This document shows positions 1 to 7,225 of a stretch of DNA of 10,386 nt, piece by piece. The notes beneath the pieces are model-generated. The model saw nothing but the letters and a program-made list of their open reading frames with translations. It searched no databases and had not been told where the DNA came from. The stretch is from CAZDBA01 sp964503615 (lineage in GTDB: Bacteria > Planctomycetota > Planctomycetia > Pirellulales > Pirellulaceae): positions 1 to 10,386 of the forward strand of contig CAZDBA010000167.1 in assembly GCA_964503615.1 (NCBI GenBank), given 5' to 3'. Each line of letters begins with the position of its first letter. Within the stretch, counting starts at the first letter, position 1. A program made the translations under genes and the position numbers.

Positions 1-13
1 CTTTCACAAAGTT

Positions 14-409
14 TTACTTCGACTTTAGTTTAAAATCAATTTGCTGTGTTTCCTCAATTACTTCTGCAGTAAGCGTAGATTTCAAGTTGTATTTTGGTGG
101 AATCAAGTTTTGGAAAACGTGTTTTTTTACCTCTTTCATACAGCTTATTTTCACCGACTTTTTGCCGGGAATTGCCATAAACTCGTAGTTTCCGTCAACA
201 ACATCACCGCCTGAGCTAATACCAAGGCTTGCATCTTCAGGAGATGAAAATCGAATCGACCCACTTTTCAATGGTTCTCCGTCAAGTGTAACAGTGCCAG
301 AAACCATGTACCGTGGTGGAATCCTGGAACCTCCCTGATCGCCACACCCAACAAGGAGCAGCAAGGAGACCAACAAAGAGGTGTTTAGTATCAATGAATT
401 TTGATTCAT
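14..409 (-). CDS. Small lipoprotein with transthyretin/carboxypeptidase-regulatory-like fold
   Basis: This is a predicted 131-residue lipoprotein. The N-terminus has a hydrophobic stretch (residues 12-20) ending in the lipobox L19-V20-G21-C22, so Cys22 should be lipidated and the protein anchored in a membrane. The n-region has no Lys or Arg, which is unusual for a lipoprotein signal. The mature part resembles the small carboxypeptidase-regulatory/transthyretin-like beta-sandwich proteins common in planctomycetes: VSGTVTLDGEPLKSGSIRF at residues 36-54, then an alternating-strand segment with the G-x-Y-x-F-x-x-I-P-G pattern (NYEFMAIPG). A GAAGGA ribosome-binding site (415-420) lies 5 bases before the ATG. 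It starts 23 bases after the DUF1559 stop and is probably co-transcribed with it, a pairing frequent in planctomycete genomes. The biochemical role is unknown. The family assignment is by pattern, not by search. Confidence 0.85.
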   Translation of the reverse strand: MNQNSLILNTSLLVSLLLLVGCGDQGGSRIPPRYMVSGTVTLDGEPLKSGSIRFSSPEDASLGISSGGDVVDGNYEFMAIPGKKSVKISCMKEVKKHVFQNLIPPKYNLKSTLTAEVIEETQQIDFKLKSK

Positions 410-432
410 AAAAATCCTTCTTGGCCAAATGA

Positions 433-1464
433 TTAAAAACCGGTTTCTAAAGGAATCCCATCACTTTTGTTGGCTAATTGAGCGATGGTTGTCAAGTCAA
501 CCGTGTCACTAACGAATTGAACAGAACCATCACCAAGACCGACCTGCACTCCACCGGGATGAGCCGAACGAATTGGAGTGTTGTAGCCGCGAAAGTGGAC
601 TCCGTCCGTTGAATCAGTCGTCCAGGTAACACTTGTCCCCGGATTAATCAAATAGCGGAGTGAAGTACAGTTATAAAGTGCGTCGGGGTTAGTGTTGACC
701 TGCCAACCGCCATGAAAACCGGGACCATTTTCGTTCGATGCCTCTCCGCGCCCACCGGGCCGATAATCACGAGGCTGTGGACCATTTGCACTTGCTATGT
801 AGATAAAATCGCTCACCTCGCTGACGAACATGGTGTTAGTCGAACCGTCACCCAAACTGTCAAACGTCGTTTCAGAGTTGTTGTAAAAGACCCCCGTTTG
901 CGAGATGATTCCCCGATTGTCCGACCACTGTCCATCAGTTGTTTCAGTCGATGACAATGGGCCCGCAACAGTCGGGCTCAATTCTCCCGTGTTCCCGGCG
1001 ATTCCCACATAGTCAGCAACCATCGCCAAACTACTCACGTTTCCCGTAAACTCTTCAAGCGGCGATGAAGGGCATTTGTAAACGGGAACTGGTTGATTTC
1101 CAAGCACGTTAATCATTCGGTTGTAGGTTGTGTTGTTGAAGTCAGCCGCGTCCCAAAGATTTTCCTGTTCAACAAAAGGCAGAAGGAATGCCATCCAGGA
1201 ATGACCACCTGGATCGGATGGTGCGCCTCCTGGAAATGCAATTGTGTTGGAACCACCTGGAGGAAATCGCATGTTGGTACTCTCGAAATTGTGACAAGCA
1301 AGCACCATTTGTTTTACTTTATTGCCACATTCAATTCGTCTAGCAGCTTCACGAACTACTTGCACCGCCGGAAGAAGCATGCCGATTAAAATGCCAATAA
1401 TTGCGATTACAACCAATAGCTCTACCAATGTGAAACCAGATTTGGTTCGAGAATTATTTTTCAT
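433..1464 (-). CDS. DUF1559 prepilin-like protein (H-X9-DG family)
   Basis: This is a 343-residue protein of the large planctomycete DUF1559 family. It opens with a type IV prepilin leader: a basic stretch (KNNSRTKSG), cleavage expected between Gly10 and Phe11, then FTLVELLVVIAIIGILIGML as the hydrophobic N-terminal helix with Glu at position 5 of the mature chain. Next comes the usual AAR...C.NK.KQ..LACHNFE segment. The C-terminus carries the diagnostic H-X9-DG motif (His302, Asp312-Gly313, followed by SVQF). An in-frame ATG 25 codons upstream (1539) would put a polar extension before the leader. The start at 1464 is preferred because the leader then begins at residue 1 and an AGAGG lies 8 bases upstream (1473-1477). 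Export and N-methylation by a prepilin peptidase are expected from family knowledge. No pilus genes are nearby, and the family's function remains unknown. The lipoprotein gene follows 23 bases downstream. Confidence 0.95.
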   Translation of the reverse strand: MKNNSRTKSGFTLVELLVVIAIIGILIGMLLPAVQVVREAARRIECGNKVKQMVLACHNFESTNMRFPPGGSNTIAFPGGAPSDPGGHSWMAFLLPFVEQENLWDAADFNNTTYNRMINVLGNQPVPVYKCPSSPLEEFTGNVSSLAMVADYVGIAGNTGELSPTVAGPLSSTETTDGQWSDNRGIISQTGVFYNNSETTFDSLGDGSTNTMFVSEVSDFIYIASANGPQPRDYRPGGRGEASNENGPGFHGGWQVNTNPDALYNCTSLRYLINPGTSVTWTTDSTDGVHFRGYNTPIRSAHPGGVQVGLGDGSVQFVSDTVDLTTIAQLANKSDGIPLETGF

Positions 1465-1525
1465 TATTCCAACCTCTAATAATTTATGGAACAGCAGACT
1501 AGCATTCGGCCAAGTACAAGTTCCA

Positions 1526-1558
1526 GATGTATTTATCACTTCGATGTATTTATCACTT
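1526..1558. repeat. Tandem 16-bp direct repeat upstream of the DUF1559 gene
   Basis: Two exact copies of GATGTATTTATCACTT occupy 1526-1541 and 1543-1558, separated by one base (period 17). They lie in the 103-base gap between the sulfatase stop and the DUF1559 start, 62-94 bases before that start. The period is not a multiple of three and no gene covers the site. The position would fit a promoter-proximal operator for the DUF1559-lipoprotein pair, or a replication-slippage duplication. No good -35/-10 pair was found beside it. Confidence 0.75.
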
Positions 1559-1567
1559 GGGACAACA

Positions 1568-3907
1568 TTATTGGCTCAATTGACTGATGAAAGGGCTGAT
1601 GTCCAGAAAGCTAACAACCCCATCTTGGTTCACGTCGGCTTCATATTGGTTTCCACCAGAGGTCAGTATCGAAATGAAAGGAGAGACATCCAGAAAATTC
1701 ACACTTCCATCACGATTGACGTCCCCCAATCCCCAGACAAGTACAAAATCACCACCCCACAATCGAGCTTCGGTTTCTCGAAGGTGATCATGAAGCGCAG
1801 TACGAAGATTTGCCGCGAGTACGGGGTCGCTACCGATAAGATTGGTAGACTCGTCTAGATCGTCCGACAAATTGTAAAGCAACTGCTGACCAGTTTGGTA
1901 GTTTTCAATAAACTTCCATTCGCCGTTAACGATCAAACCATAAGGTCCACCATTATGATTCGACTCATGTGGAAAGTGTGTTGTCAACGCTTCACCTCGC
2001 CCTGTACTGTTGGCTCCGGTGAGAACATCTGCGAAACTTCTGCCCTCAACCGTATCGTTGTATGCGGCATCGCCAGCGACACCGGTCAACGCCAGGATCG
2101 TTGGGTAAAAGTCATGGGTAATGATTTGGTGATCAGTGGTTGTACCTTCCAGGAAACCGGGTCCTGAAATGATGGTAGGTACACGGTTGCCGCCCTCCCA
2201 TTGCTGACCTTTGCCACCACGTAAGGGAAAGTTACTTGTGACCGAATTAGGAGATGTCAGGCCACCATGGTCGGAAGTGAACATCACGACCGTGTCATCA
2301 TCAATCCCCTGAGCGACAAGCGTGTCCAGGATCTTCCCTAGCGCCGCATCCATCCCTGCAACCATTGATGCATAACTCGCATTATCGTGAAACTGACCAT
2401 CTGGTTTGCTTTCGAAGTGACTAATGAAGTCAGGATGGGATCTGATAGGAGTATGAACTGCGTAAAAGTTAAAATGCAGAAAGAACTTTTCGCCATTGCT
2501 CACTCGATCTTCGATGTAATTCTTCGCTTCTTCGGCAAGGTGGTCGGTGATGAAATTTTCATTGATATTGCTATCCATGCCGGGCAGTGTGAGATAGGTG
2601 TTACGACTGGTGTAACTATTTGGACTACCTCGATGATTTCCACCAACATTAATATCGTATCCAGCATTCAATGGATCGGCAGCAGGATTACCTTCCTGTC
2701 CAAGGTGCCATTTACCCATCTGAGCAGTATGATATCCACCATCACTCATTGCTTGAGCGAGCGTGGTAAATTGCGACGCGACTAAATTAAGATCGGTCAG
2801 GGGCTCATTCACGTTAGTGATAATATTGTCAGGATTTCCGGGAATCCACTTGGTAATCTTGTGTTTTGCTGGCGTAAGCCCCGTGATCATGCTCGCACGT
2901 GTGGGCGAACAGATGGATGCCGAAGAATACGCGTTGGTAAACTCAACTCCCAAATTTGCCAAACGCGTCATGTTCGGAGTTTCATAGAAATCACTTCGCT
3001 TTTCCCAGTCTGACCATCCCATATCATCAACTACTAACAGGATCACGTTAGGTCCATCAGGATTCGGAACGTCAACATCTTCAACCGCCTCGACAATCTC
3101 AAAGCCACTGATTCCGCCGCGTCCACCGTCTGGGGATGAAACACCAATCTTAAAACTGGCTGCAGTAAGCCCGCGGATCACTACATAGTTACTGTAAGCA
3201 TCACTGGTATCTGAGTTATCACTCTCCACATAAGCGCCGCTAAATGTGGCAGAGGGTCCCAGTGAACCATCGTCTTCGGTCAGCACATTGATCGCAGTCT
3301 CTCCGGCTGGAGTTACGGCAAATCGACTTGTACGATCAGCGTTATTGCCCGAGCCACGGTCAGTATCTGAGTAGATAAATAAATCGTAGCCACTGGTCGT
3401 GAACTCTGGACCAAGCCCGCTAACCTCAATTTCCGCTGAATCGTCAGGGTTACCATCAGAATTTGGCGGCCCGTTCAACGCGAGGTAAGAATTAAACAAA
3501 TCGTCGTGATTTCCGGAGAGCCCCAACTCATTCCCAGACGCGGCACTGCCAGCCACACGCCCAACAAAGCGCGAACTGATGGCGCCCGACGAGATCGTTG
3601 CCACGTTAGTGGTGGAGTTGGAAGATAGAGACGTCGTAGCAAAGATGGTCCCACTATCAGTTCCCCCCCCATTTCCGACATTAACGTTGTTCCATGCGCT
3701 ATTGTCATGAAGTCCTGCGATCTCTCCAGCCGCCAATTCATGATCGGCCTGAGCATTTGCATCATCCCCAAGGTGGAAGTTGACACTGATGATTTCAGGC
3801 TGGACATTCTGACCAGACGATTCGGACGTTTGCATTAAAGCGAGAAAAAAAGCCAAGCAAATCGATAAGAAGGCTGTCGAGAAGAATCGAGAGTTACTTA
3901 TAGGCAT
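1568..3907 (-). CDS. Exported type I sulfatase with N-terminal accessory domain and C-terminal dockerin
   Basis: This is a predicted 779-residue secreted sulfatase. A signal peptide (residues 1 to about 33) precedes a beta-rich accessory domain (40-272) also found in the neighbouring 324-residue protein. The sulfatase domain spans about 285-715, and a dockerin-like pair of Asp-rich loops spans 727-779. The sulfatase signature C-x-P-x-R-x4-T-G is CSPTRASMITG with Cys333, the residue oxidised to formylglycine. Expected active-site elements are present: Asp294-Asp295, GKWHLG (Lys399, His401), His485, TSDHGG (Asp546, His547) and Lys567. The dockerin repeats are GDVNRDGSVNFLDVSPFI and ADVNQDGVVSFLDISPFI. 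The ORF is open to an ATG at 4060, but that extension crosses a terminator hairpin (3990-4025) and non-codon-phased 16-bp repeats. The ATG at 3907, directly before a good signal peptide, is therefore preferred, although its ribosome-binding site is weak. Family knowledge implies sulfate-ester hydrolysis, probably on a polysaccharide. No maturation enzyme or cohesin is in the window. Confidence 0.93.
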   Translation of the reverse strand: MPISNSRFFSTAFLSICLAFFLALMQTSESSGQNVQPEIISVNFHLGDDANAQADHELAAGEIAGLHDNSAWNNVNVGNGGGTDSGTIFATTSLSSNSTTNVATISSGAISSRFVGRVAGSAASGNELGLSGNHDDLFNSYLALNGPPNSDGNPDDSAEIEVSGLGPEFTTSGYDLFIYSDTDRGSGNNADRTSRFAVTPAGETAINVLTEDDGSLGPSATFSGAYVESDNSDTSDAYSNYVVIRGLTAASFKIGVSSPDGGRGGISGFEIVEAVEDVDVPNPDGPNVILLVVDDMGWSDWEKRSDFYETPNMTRLANLGVEFTNAYSSASICSPTRASMITGLTPAKHKITKWIPGNPDNIITNVNEPLTDLNLVASQFTTLAQAMSDGGYHTAQMGKWHLGQEGNPAADPLNAGYDINVGGNHRGSPNSYTSRNTYLTLPGMDSNINENFITDHLAEEAKNYIEDRVSNGEKFFLHFNFYAVHTPIRSHPDFISHFESKPDGQFHDNASYASMVAGMDAALGKILDTLVAQGIDDDTVVMFTSDHGGLTSPNSVTSNFPLRGGKGQQWEGGNRVPTIISGPGFLEGTTTDHQIITHDFYPTILALTGVAGDAAYNDTVEGRSFADVLTGANSTGRGEALTTHFPHESNHNGGPYGLIVNGEWKFIENYQTGQQLLYNLSDDLDESTNLIGSDPVLAANLRTALHDHLRETEARLWGGDFVLVWGLGDVNRDGSVNFLDVSPFISILTSGGNQYEADVNQDGVVSFLDISPFISQLSQ

Positions 3908-3919
3908 GATCACCAATCG

Positions 3920-3967
3920 GATTGAAGAGAGGAATGATTGAAGAGAGGAATGAATGAAGAAAGGAAG
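3920..3967. repeat. Three-copy 16-bp tandem repeat in the sulfatase leader
   Basis: Two perfect copies of GATTGAAGAGAGGAAT (3920-3935, 3936-3951) are followed by a third with three mismatches (3952-3967). The array lies between the upstream gene's terminator and the sulfatase ATG at 3907, so it should fall in the promoter or 5' leader. The start-proximal copy overlaps a small palindrome, CAATCGGATTG (3914-3924). The 16-base period would shift frame in each copy, which argues against this stretch being coding. Confidence 0.8.
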
Positions 3968-3989
3968 TAACAAAAAACCGAACGCTCCC

Positions 3990-4025
3990 AAAAAGCTCGG
4001 CCAAAACATAGCGCCATGGCCGAGC
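3990..4025 (-). terminator. Intrinsic terminator after the domain-dockerin gene
   Basis: A perfect 9-bp inverted repeat, GCTCGGCCA (3995-4003) and TGGCCGAGC (4017-4025), encloses a 13-base loop. On the minus strand the stem is followed directly by TTTTT (3994-3990). It lies 80 bases after the stop of the 324-residue gene and should end its transcript. The dockerin-sulfatase then needs its own promoter between here and 3907. Confidence 0.85.
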
Positions 4026-4104
4026 CATTGTTTCCAGACCGCAGAACGCAAATTCAGCAAACTGGCTCAGTACGACACCCCAAAGAACTTGGGCGCGGTG
4101 GCAA

Positions 4105-5079
4105 TTAGGATCCGCTTCCAATTAACAACGTAATGAAAGGACTGATATCTTGAAAATCCAATATCTCATCGCCATTGATATCTGCTTCCCGTTGAAACCC
4201 GTTCGTCGCTAAGAGCGAAATGAATGGGGCAATATCTGAAAAGTTAACAGTTCCATTGCGATCTACATCGCCCAGCAAAAACGTGGAATTTGCTACGATT
4301 TGAAACCCGGAAATGGCTCCACGACCGCCATCAGGAGAGGTGACTTCCAAGGTAAAGCTAGAAGCAGTCAAGTCGCTAATCATGGTGTAGTTAGAATAGT
4401 CAGCACCATCTTCCACGCCATCGCTTAACAAGTAGGTCCCATCAAAAACGTTTACCACTTCTCCAGGATCGTCATCTTCCACAAAAGCATTGCTCGTTAC
4501 TCCATCTGCGGTCACAGCGAAATTAGAAAGTCGCGAGTTATTCGCTGTTGAATCACGTCGATCACTATCTGAATAGATAATCAAAGAGTAGCCATTGTCA
4601 GTGTAATCTGTCCCTAAACCGGTGACTTCCAGAACAAAAGAATCGGCAGGCGAGCCATCACCACTGGGACCATTCAAAGCAAGATAAGAGTTGAACAAAT
4701 TATCATCAGTGATGTCGTTGCCTAACTCTGCCTCTTCGGTCGCTGCACTTGCCGCGTAACCTATAAACCAAGTAGAGTCTATCTCCTCCCCTACCAGTGT
4801 CGACGAGAGCATCGCAGCTGCATTGCCGGAATCATCGTCCAAATTCGCCGGTGCAAAAATCTCCGCGGCGGCATTACCTCCCCCGTTTCCAACAGGAATA
4901 TTGTTCCAAGCTGCAGTTCTCGAACCACTCACACCCGCGGTTTCGATTCCATCAAAAATGTGATTATCCTGCCCTTCCAGATCATCACTAACGTGAAAGT
5001 TAACGCTGATTGACTGCGCGTTTGCGATCGTGGTGAGTAATAAGATAGGTACGATGGTGAGGAAAGTTTTTAATGTCAT
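4105..5079 (-). CDS. Exported accessory-domain plus dockerin protein, non-enzymatic paralogue of the sulfatase ends
   Basis: This 324-residue secreted protein has a signal peptide (1-21, cleavage likely at ANA|QS), one beta-rich domain (24-262) and a dockerin-like C-terminus (269-324) with two Asp-rich loops, GDVDRNGTVNFSDIAPFI and ADINGDEILDFQDISPFI. The 24-262 domain clearly matches residues 40-272 of the downstream sulfatase. Both begin ISVNFH and share WNN..VGNGGG, LFNSYLALNGP, IYSD.DR and SPDGGRG.ISGF.IV. There is no sulfatase or other recognisable catalytic signature. The domain may bind carbohydrate or mediate surface attachment, but I recognise no named family and this is inference. 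The start is set by the signal peptide, with AAAGGGA (5087-5093) 7 bases upstream. A terminator follows the gene, so it is probably a single-gene unit. DNA identity with the sulfatase paralogue is limited at synonymous sites, so the duplication is not recent. Confidence 0.85.
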   Translation of the reverse strand: MTLKTFLTIVPILLLTTIANAQSISVNFHVSDDLEGQDNHIFDGIETAGVSGSRTAAWNNIPVGNGGGNAAAEIFAPANLDDDSGNAAAMLSSTLVGEEIDSTWFIGYAASAATEEAELGNDITDDNLFNSYLALNGPSGDGSPADSFVLEVTGLGTDYTDNGYSLIIYSDSDRRDSTANNSRLSNFAVTADGVTSNAFVEDDDPGEVVNVFDGTYLLSDGVEDGADYSNYTMISDLTASSFTLEVTSPDGGRGAISGFQIVANSTFLLGDVDRNGTVNFSDIAPFISLLATNGFQREADINGDEILDFQDISPFITLLIGSGS

Positions 5080-5397
5080 TTGAGGGTCCCTTTAATGCAA
5101 CCAAAATAAAAATCGGCATTTTTGTTATTTCCAGTATAACATTTCCTCAGATTCTCCGGCCAATCAACTCCCCTTTTTCTACAAGTTACGAGAACATCCG
5201 CCCCCCTAAAGTGGTAGTAAAATTCACAGTTGCTATCTTTCTCTCTGCATTTCTCTGAAAAAAAGTGACTGCCTCGGGCTGGGAGAAATTTTCTGCTGGT
5301 TGTTAACGCGAGTTCAAATACTCATCAGCGCGTCGTGTGAGTCAATAGTCGAGTATGATTAGGCGAGAACATCTTCTGATAGACAATTAAACCGCTA
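5080..5397. other. Divergent intergenic region
   Basis: These 318 bases separate two divergent exported-protein genes and should hold both promoters. On the minus strand a TATACT (5133-5138) could be a -10 for the 324-residue gene, and on the plus strand TATGAT (5354-5359) could be a -10 for the sulfatase. Neither has a convincing -35 at the right distance. The only open frame here (5073-5258) has no ribosome-binding site or familiar sequence. No RNA gene or strong hairpin was seen. Confidence 0.5.
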
Positions 5398-6879
5398 ATG
5401 AAACTCATCGCAACTTTAACTTTGCTCGCCGCCCTGACGGTTCCCCAAGCGGTTCAAGCTCAAATCAACGGTCCCGGTCCATCGCCAACAAGCTCTTTCG
5501 ACATAGTCCTCAACTTACCGGAGCCGCTTTCGACGAAAGGCGGAAACCGGCCGAACTTCGTCGTCATCTTCACCGACGATCAGGGCTACGGCGACCTCAG
5601 CTGCTACGGAGGCACACACGTCGACACGCCGAGGATTGACCAGATGGCGAAAGAGGGCGCGAGGCTGACCAGCTTCTACGTTGCCGCGCCCGTCTGCACG
5701 CCTTCCCGTGCCGGCCTGATGACCGGATGCTACCCGAAGCGCATCAGCATGGCGACGGGATCGAAATTCGGAGTGTTACTCGCCGGGGACAAAAAAGGGC
5801 TGAACCCTGAAGAGATCACCATCGCAGAAGTCCTGAAGGGGGCTGGCTACAAGACCGGGATGTTCGGCAAGTGGCACCTCGGCGACCAACCCGAATTCAT
5901 GCCGACCAACCAGGGCTTCGACGAGTTCTTCGGCATTCCCTACAGCCACGACATCCACTCGTTCCACCCAAGGCAAGACCACTACAATTTCCCCCTGCTC
6001 CCACTCCTCGACGGCGAGGAGGTAGTCGAGATGGAGCCCGACGCCGATTTCCTCACGCGCCGGTTCACCGAACGGGCGGTGAAGTTCATTGAGAAGAACA
6101 AAGACGATCCCTTCTTTCTCTACGTGCCACACCCGATTCCCCACGCGCCCCTGCACGTCTCGCCCCCGTTCATGGAAGGTGTCGACGAGGAGACTCTCGC
6201 CCTGCTAGATGCGGAGGACGGAAACATCGACTACGTCGGCCGCGACCGCCTGCACCGTCAGGCCATCGCCGAGATCGACTGGTCGGTCGGCCAGATCCTC
6301 GACGCTCTCAAAGCCAACAGCATCGACGACAACACCCTGGTCATCTTCACCTCCGACAACGGCCCGCCGAAGAGATCTCTTCACGCCAGCCCCGGCATCC
6401 TGCGCGGCAACAAGGGGACGACCCTCGAAGGCGGCATGCGCGAACCCACCGTCGTCCGCTGGCCTGCGGGAATCCCCGCCGGGAAGGACAACGACGAGAT
6501 CATGACCGCGATGGATCTGCTGCCGACGTTCGCCAAGTTAGCCGGGGCGGAACTCCCAGCCGATCGCATTATCGACGGAAAGGACATCTCCCTCACGCTG
6601 ACCGGAGAAGCTGAGACACCCCACGAGAAATTCTTCTACCATAGGGGCAATGCGCTCCAGGCCGTGAGGTCGGGAAAGTGGAAGCTTCACTGGAAAAAGG
6701 GCAAGCCCACTCAGCTGTTCAACCTCGAAGACGATATCGCCGAACGAAACAATCTTATCAAAACGGAGCTCGAGGTCGTAAAACGGCTGACTGGTTACCT
6801 GAAGGCCTTCGAACAGGACATCGCCAAAAACAGCCGTCCGGCCGGTTTCGTAGAGAATCCAAAACCGTTCTCAAAGTAG
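5398..6879 (+). CDS. Exported type I sulfatase (arylsulfatase A-like), GC-rich
   Basis: This 493-residue secreted sulfatase has a signal peptide MKLIATLTLLAALTVPQAVQA (1-21), a linker of about 28 residues, and a full-length sulfatase domain (about 52-475). The formylglycine signature is CTPSRAGLMTG with Cys100. Metal and sulfate ligands expected for the family are visible: Asp60-Asp61 (FTDDQGYGD), GKWHLG (Lys158, His160), PIPHAPLH (His249), FTSDNG (Asp320-Asn321) and Lys339. It has no dockerin and no accessory domain, unlike the neighbouring sulfatase, so it is probably periplasmic or released. The substrate cannot be read from sequence; a sulfated polysaccharide is plausible. No ribosome-binding site precedes the ATG. 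Most of the gene uses G/C-ending codons: 39 of 60 bases are G or C at 5581-5640, against 32 of 60 in the dockerin-sulfatase at 2281-2340. This suggests transfer from a GC-richer genome. The first ~140 bases look closer to local composition. Confidence 0.95.
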   Translation: MKLIATLTLLAALTVPQAVQAQINGPGPSPTSSFDIVLNLPEPLSTKGGNRPNFVVIFTDDQGYGDLSCYGGTHVDTPRIDQMAKEGARLTSFYVAAPVCTPSRAGLMTGCYPKRISMATGSKFGVLLAGDKKGLNPEEITIAEVLKGAGYKTGMFGKWHLGDQPEFMPTNQGFDEFFGIPYSHDIHSFHPRQDHYNFPLLPLLDGEEVVEMEPDADFLTRRFTERAVKFIEKNKDDPFFLYVPHPIPHAPLHVSPPFMEGVDEETLALLDAEDGNIDYVGRDRLHRQAIAEIDWSVGQILDALKANSIDDNTLVIFTSDNGPPKRSLHASPGILRGNKGTTLEGGMREPTVVRWPAGIPAGKDNDEIMTAMDLLPTFAKLAGAELPADRIIDGKDISLTLTGEAETPHEKFFYHRGNALQAVRSGKWKLHWKKGKPTQLFNLEDDIAERNNLIKTELEVVKRLTGYLKAFEQDIAKNSRPAGFVENPKPFSK

Positions 6880-6883
6880 CCCC

Positions 6884-6937
6884 ATGAATCTTAGGTCATC
6901 CCTCACTCTTGGGTTTGTCCTGGGCTGGCTTCTCTAA
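6884..6937 (+). pseudogene. 17-codon signal-peptide-like stub after the sulfatase
   Basis: Four bases after the sulfatase stop, an ATG opens a 17-codon frame reading MNLRSSLTLGFVLGWLL before TAA. A basic residue near the N-terminus followed by a hydrophobic run is what the start of an exported protein looks like, and the 4-base spacing is typical of an operon. The frame is too short to be an ordinary exported protein. It may be the 5' remnant of a second gene of the same acquired operon, cut just inside its signal peptide. A chance ORF or a short leader peptide cannot be excluded. Confidence 0.35.
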
Positions 6938-6976
6938 AAGGCGCCCCTTCGTCGAGCGAACATTTGGGCAATCAAA

Positions 6977-7006
6977 AAAGACCTGCGATTGTAATCATAG
7001 GTCTTT
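6977..7006. terminator. Bidirectional intrinsic terminator
   Basis: An 8-bp perfect stem, AAAGACCT (6977-6984) and AGGTCTTT (6999-7006), encloses a 14-base loop. It is followed by a T-rich stretch on the plus strand (7008-7013) and preceded by six A on that strand (6974-6979), which gives a U-run on the minus transcript. It can therefore end both the plus-strand sulfatase transcript and the minus-strand tRNA-Leu transcript. Confidence 0.8.
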
Positions 7007-7018
7007 GTTTTTTGGGAG

Positions 7019-7103
<85 letters not shown>

Positions 7104-7137
7104 ATGTGGTTAATTTTTCCTTTGGCTTGAGCGTGAC

Positions 7138-7165
7138 AGTCTAAGCCTTAGCACTTTTTCGTCAA
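7138..7165 (-). promoter_or_regulatory. Promoter of tRNA-Leu
   Basis: Read on the minus strand, TTGACG (7165-7160) is a near-consensus -35, followed after 16 bases by TAGACT (7143-7138) as a -10. Initiation near 7131 would give a 5' leader of roughly 28 bases before the mature tRNA, a normal length for RNase P processing. The match and its position make this the best promoter visible in the window. Confidence 0.65.
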
Positions 7166-7225
7166 GCGGTTTTCGTGTGAAAGCTAAAGGAAGGCAAGGT
7201 CGGTAACGTGGTGTTGGATTGGCTT

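Noticed and set aside
1465..1539. 25-residue extension of the DUF1559 protein
   Set aside because: It places a non-basic extension before a prepilin leader. The internal ATG at 1464 has a ribosome-binding site and gives a standard leader.
1322..1858. 178-codon plus-strand frame across the DUF1559 start and the sulfatase end
   Set aside because: It overlaps two well-supported genes and the non-coding repeats, and has no recognisable motif.
3908..4060. 51-residue N-terminal extension of the dockerin-sulfatase (ATG at 4060)
   Set aside because: It would run through the terminator hairpin at 3990-4025 and the 16-bp tandem repeats, and would bury the signal peptide that begins at 3907.
5073..5258. 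61-codon plus-strand frame in the divergent region
   Set aside because: It starts inside the start region of the opposite gene, has no ribosome-binding site, and its AT-rich composition looks non-coding.
5776..6505. Long antisense and alternate-frame open frames within the GC-rich sulfatase
   Set aside because: High GC and G/C-ending codons produce stop-poor shadow frames. These have low-complexity Arg/Ser/Pro or Val/Glu composition and no start signals.
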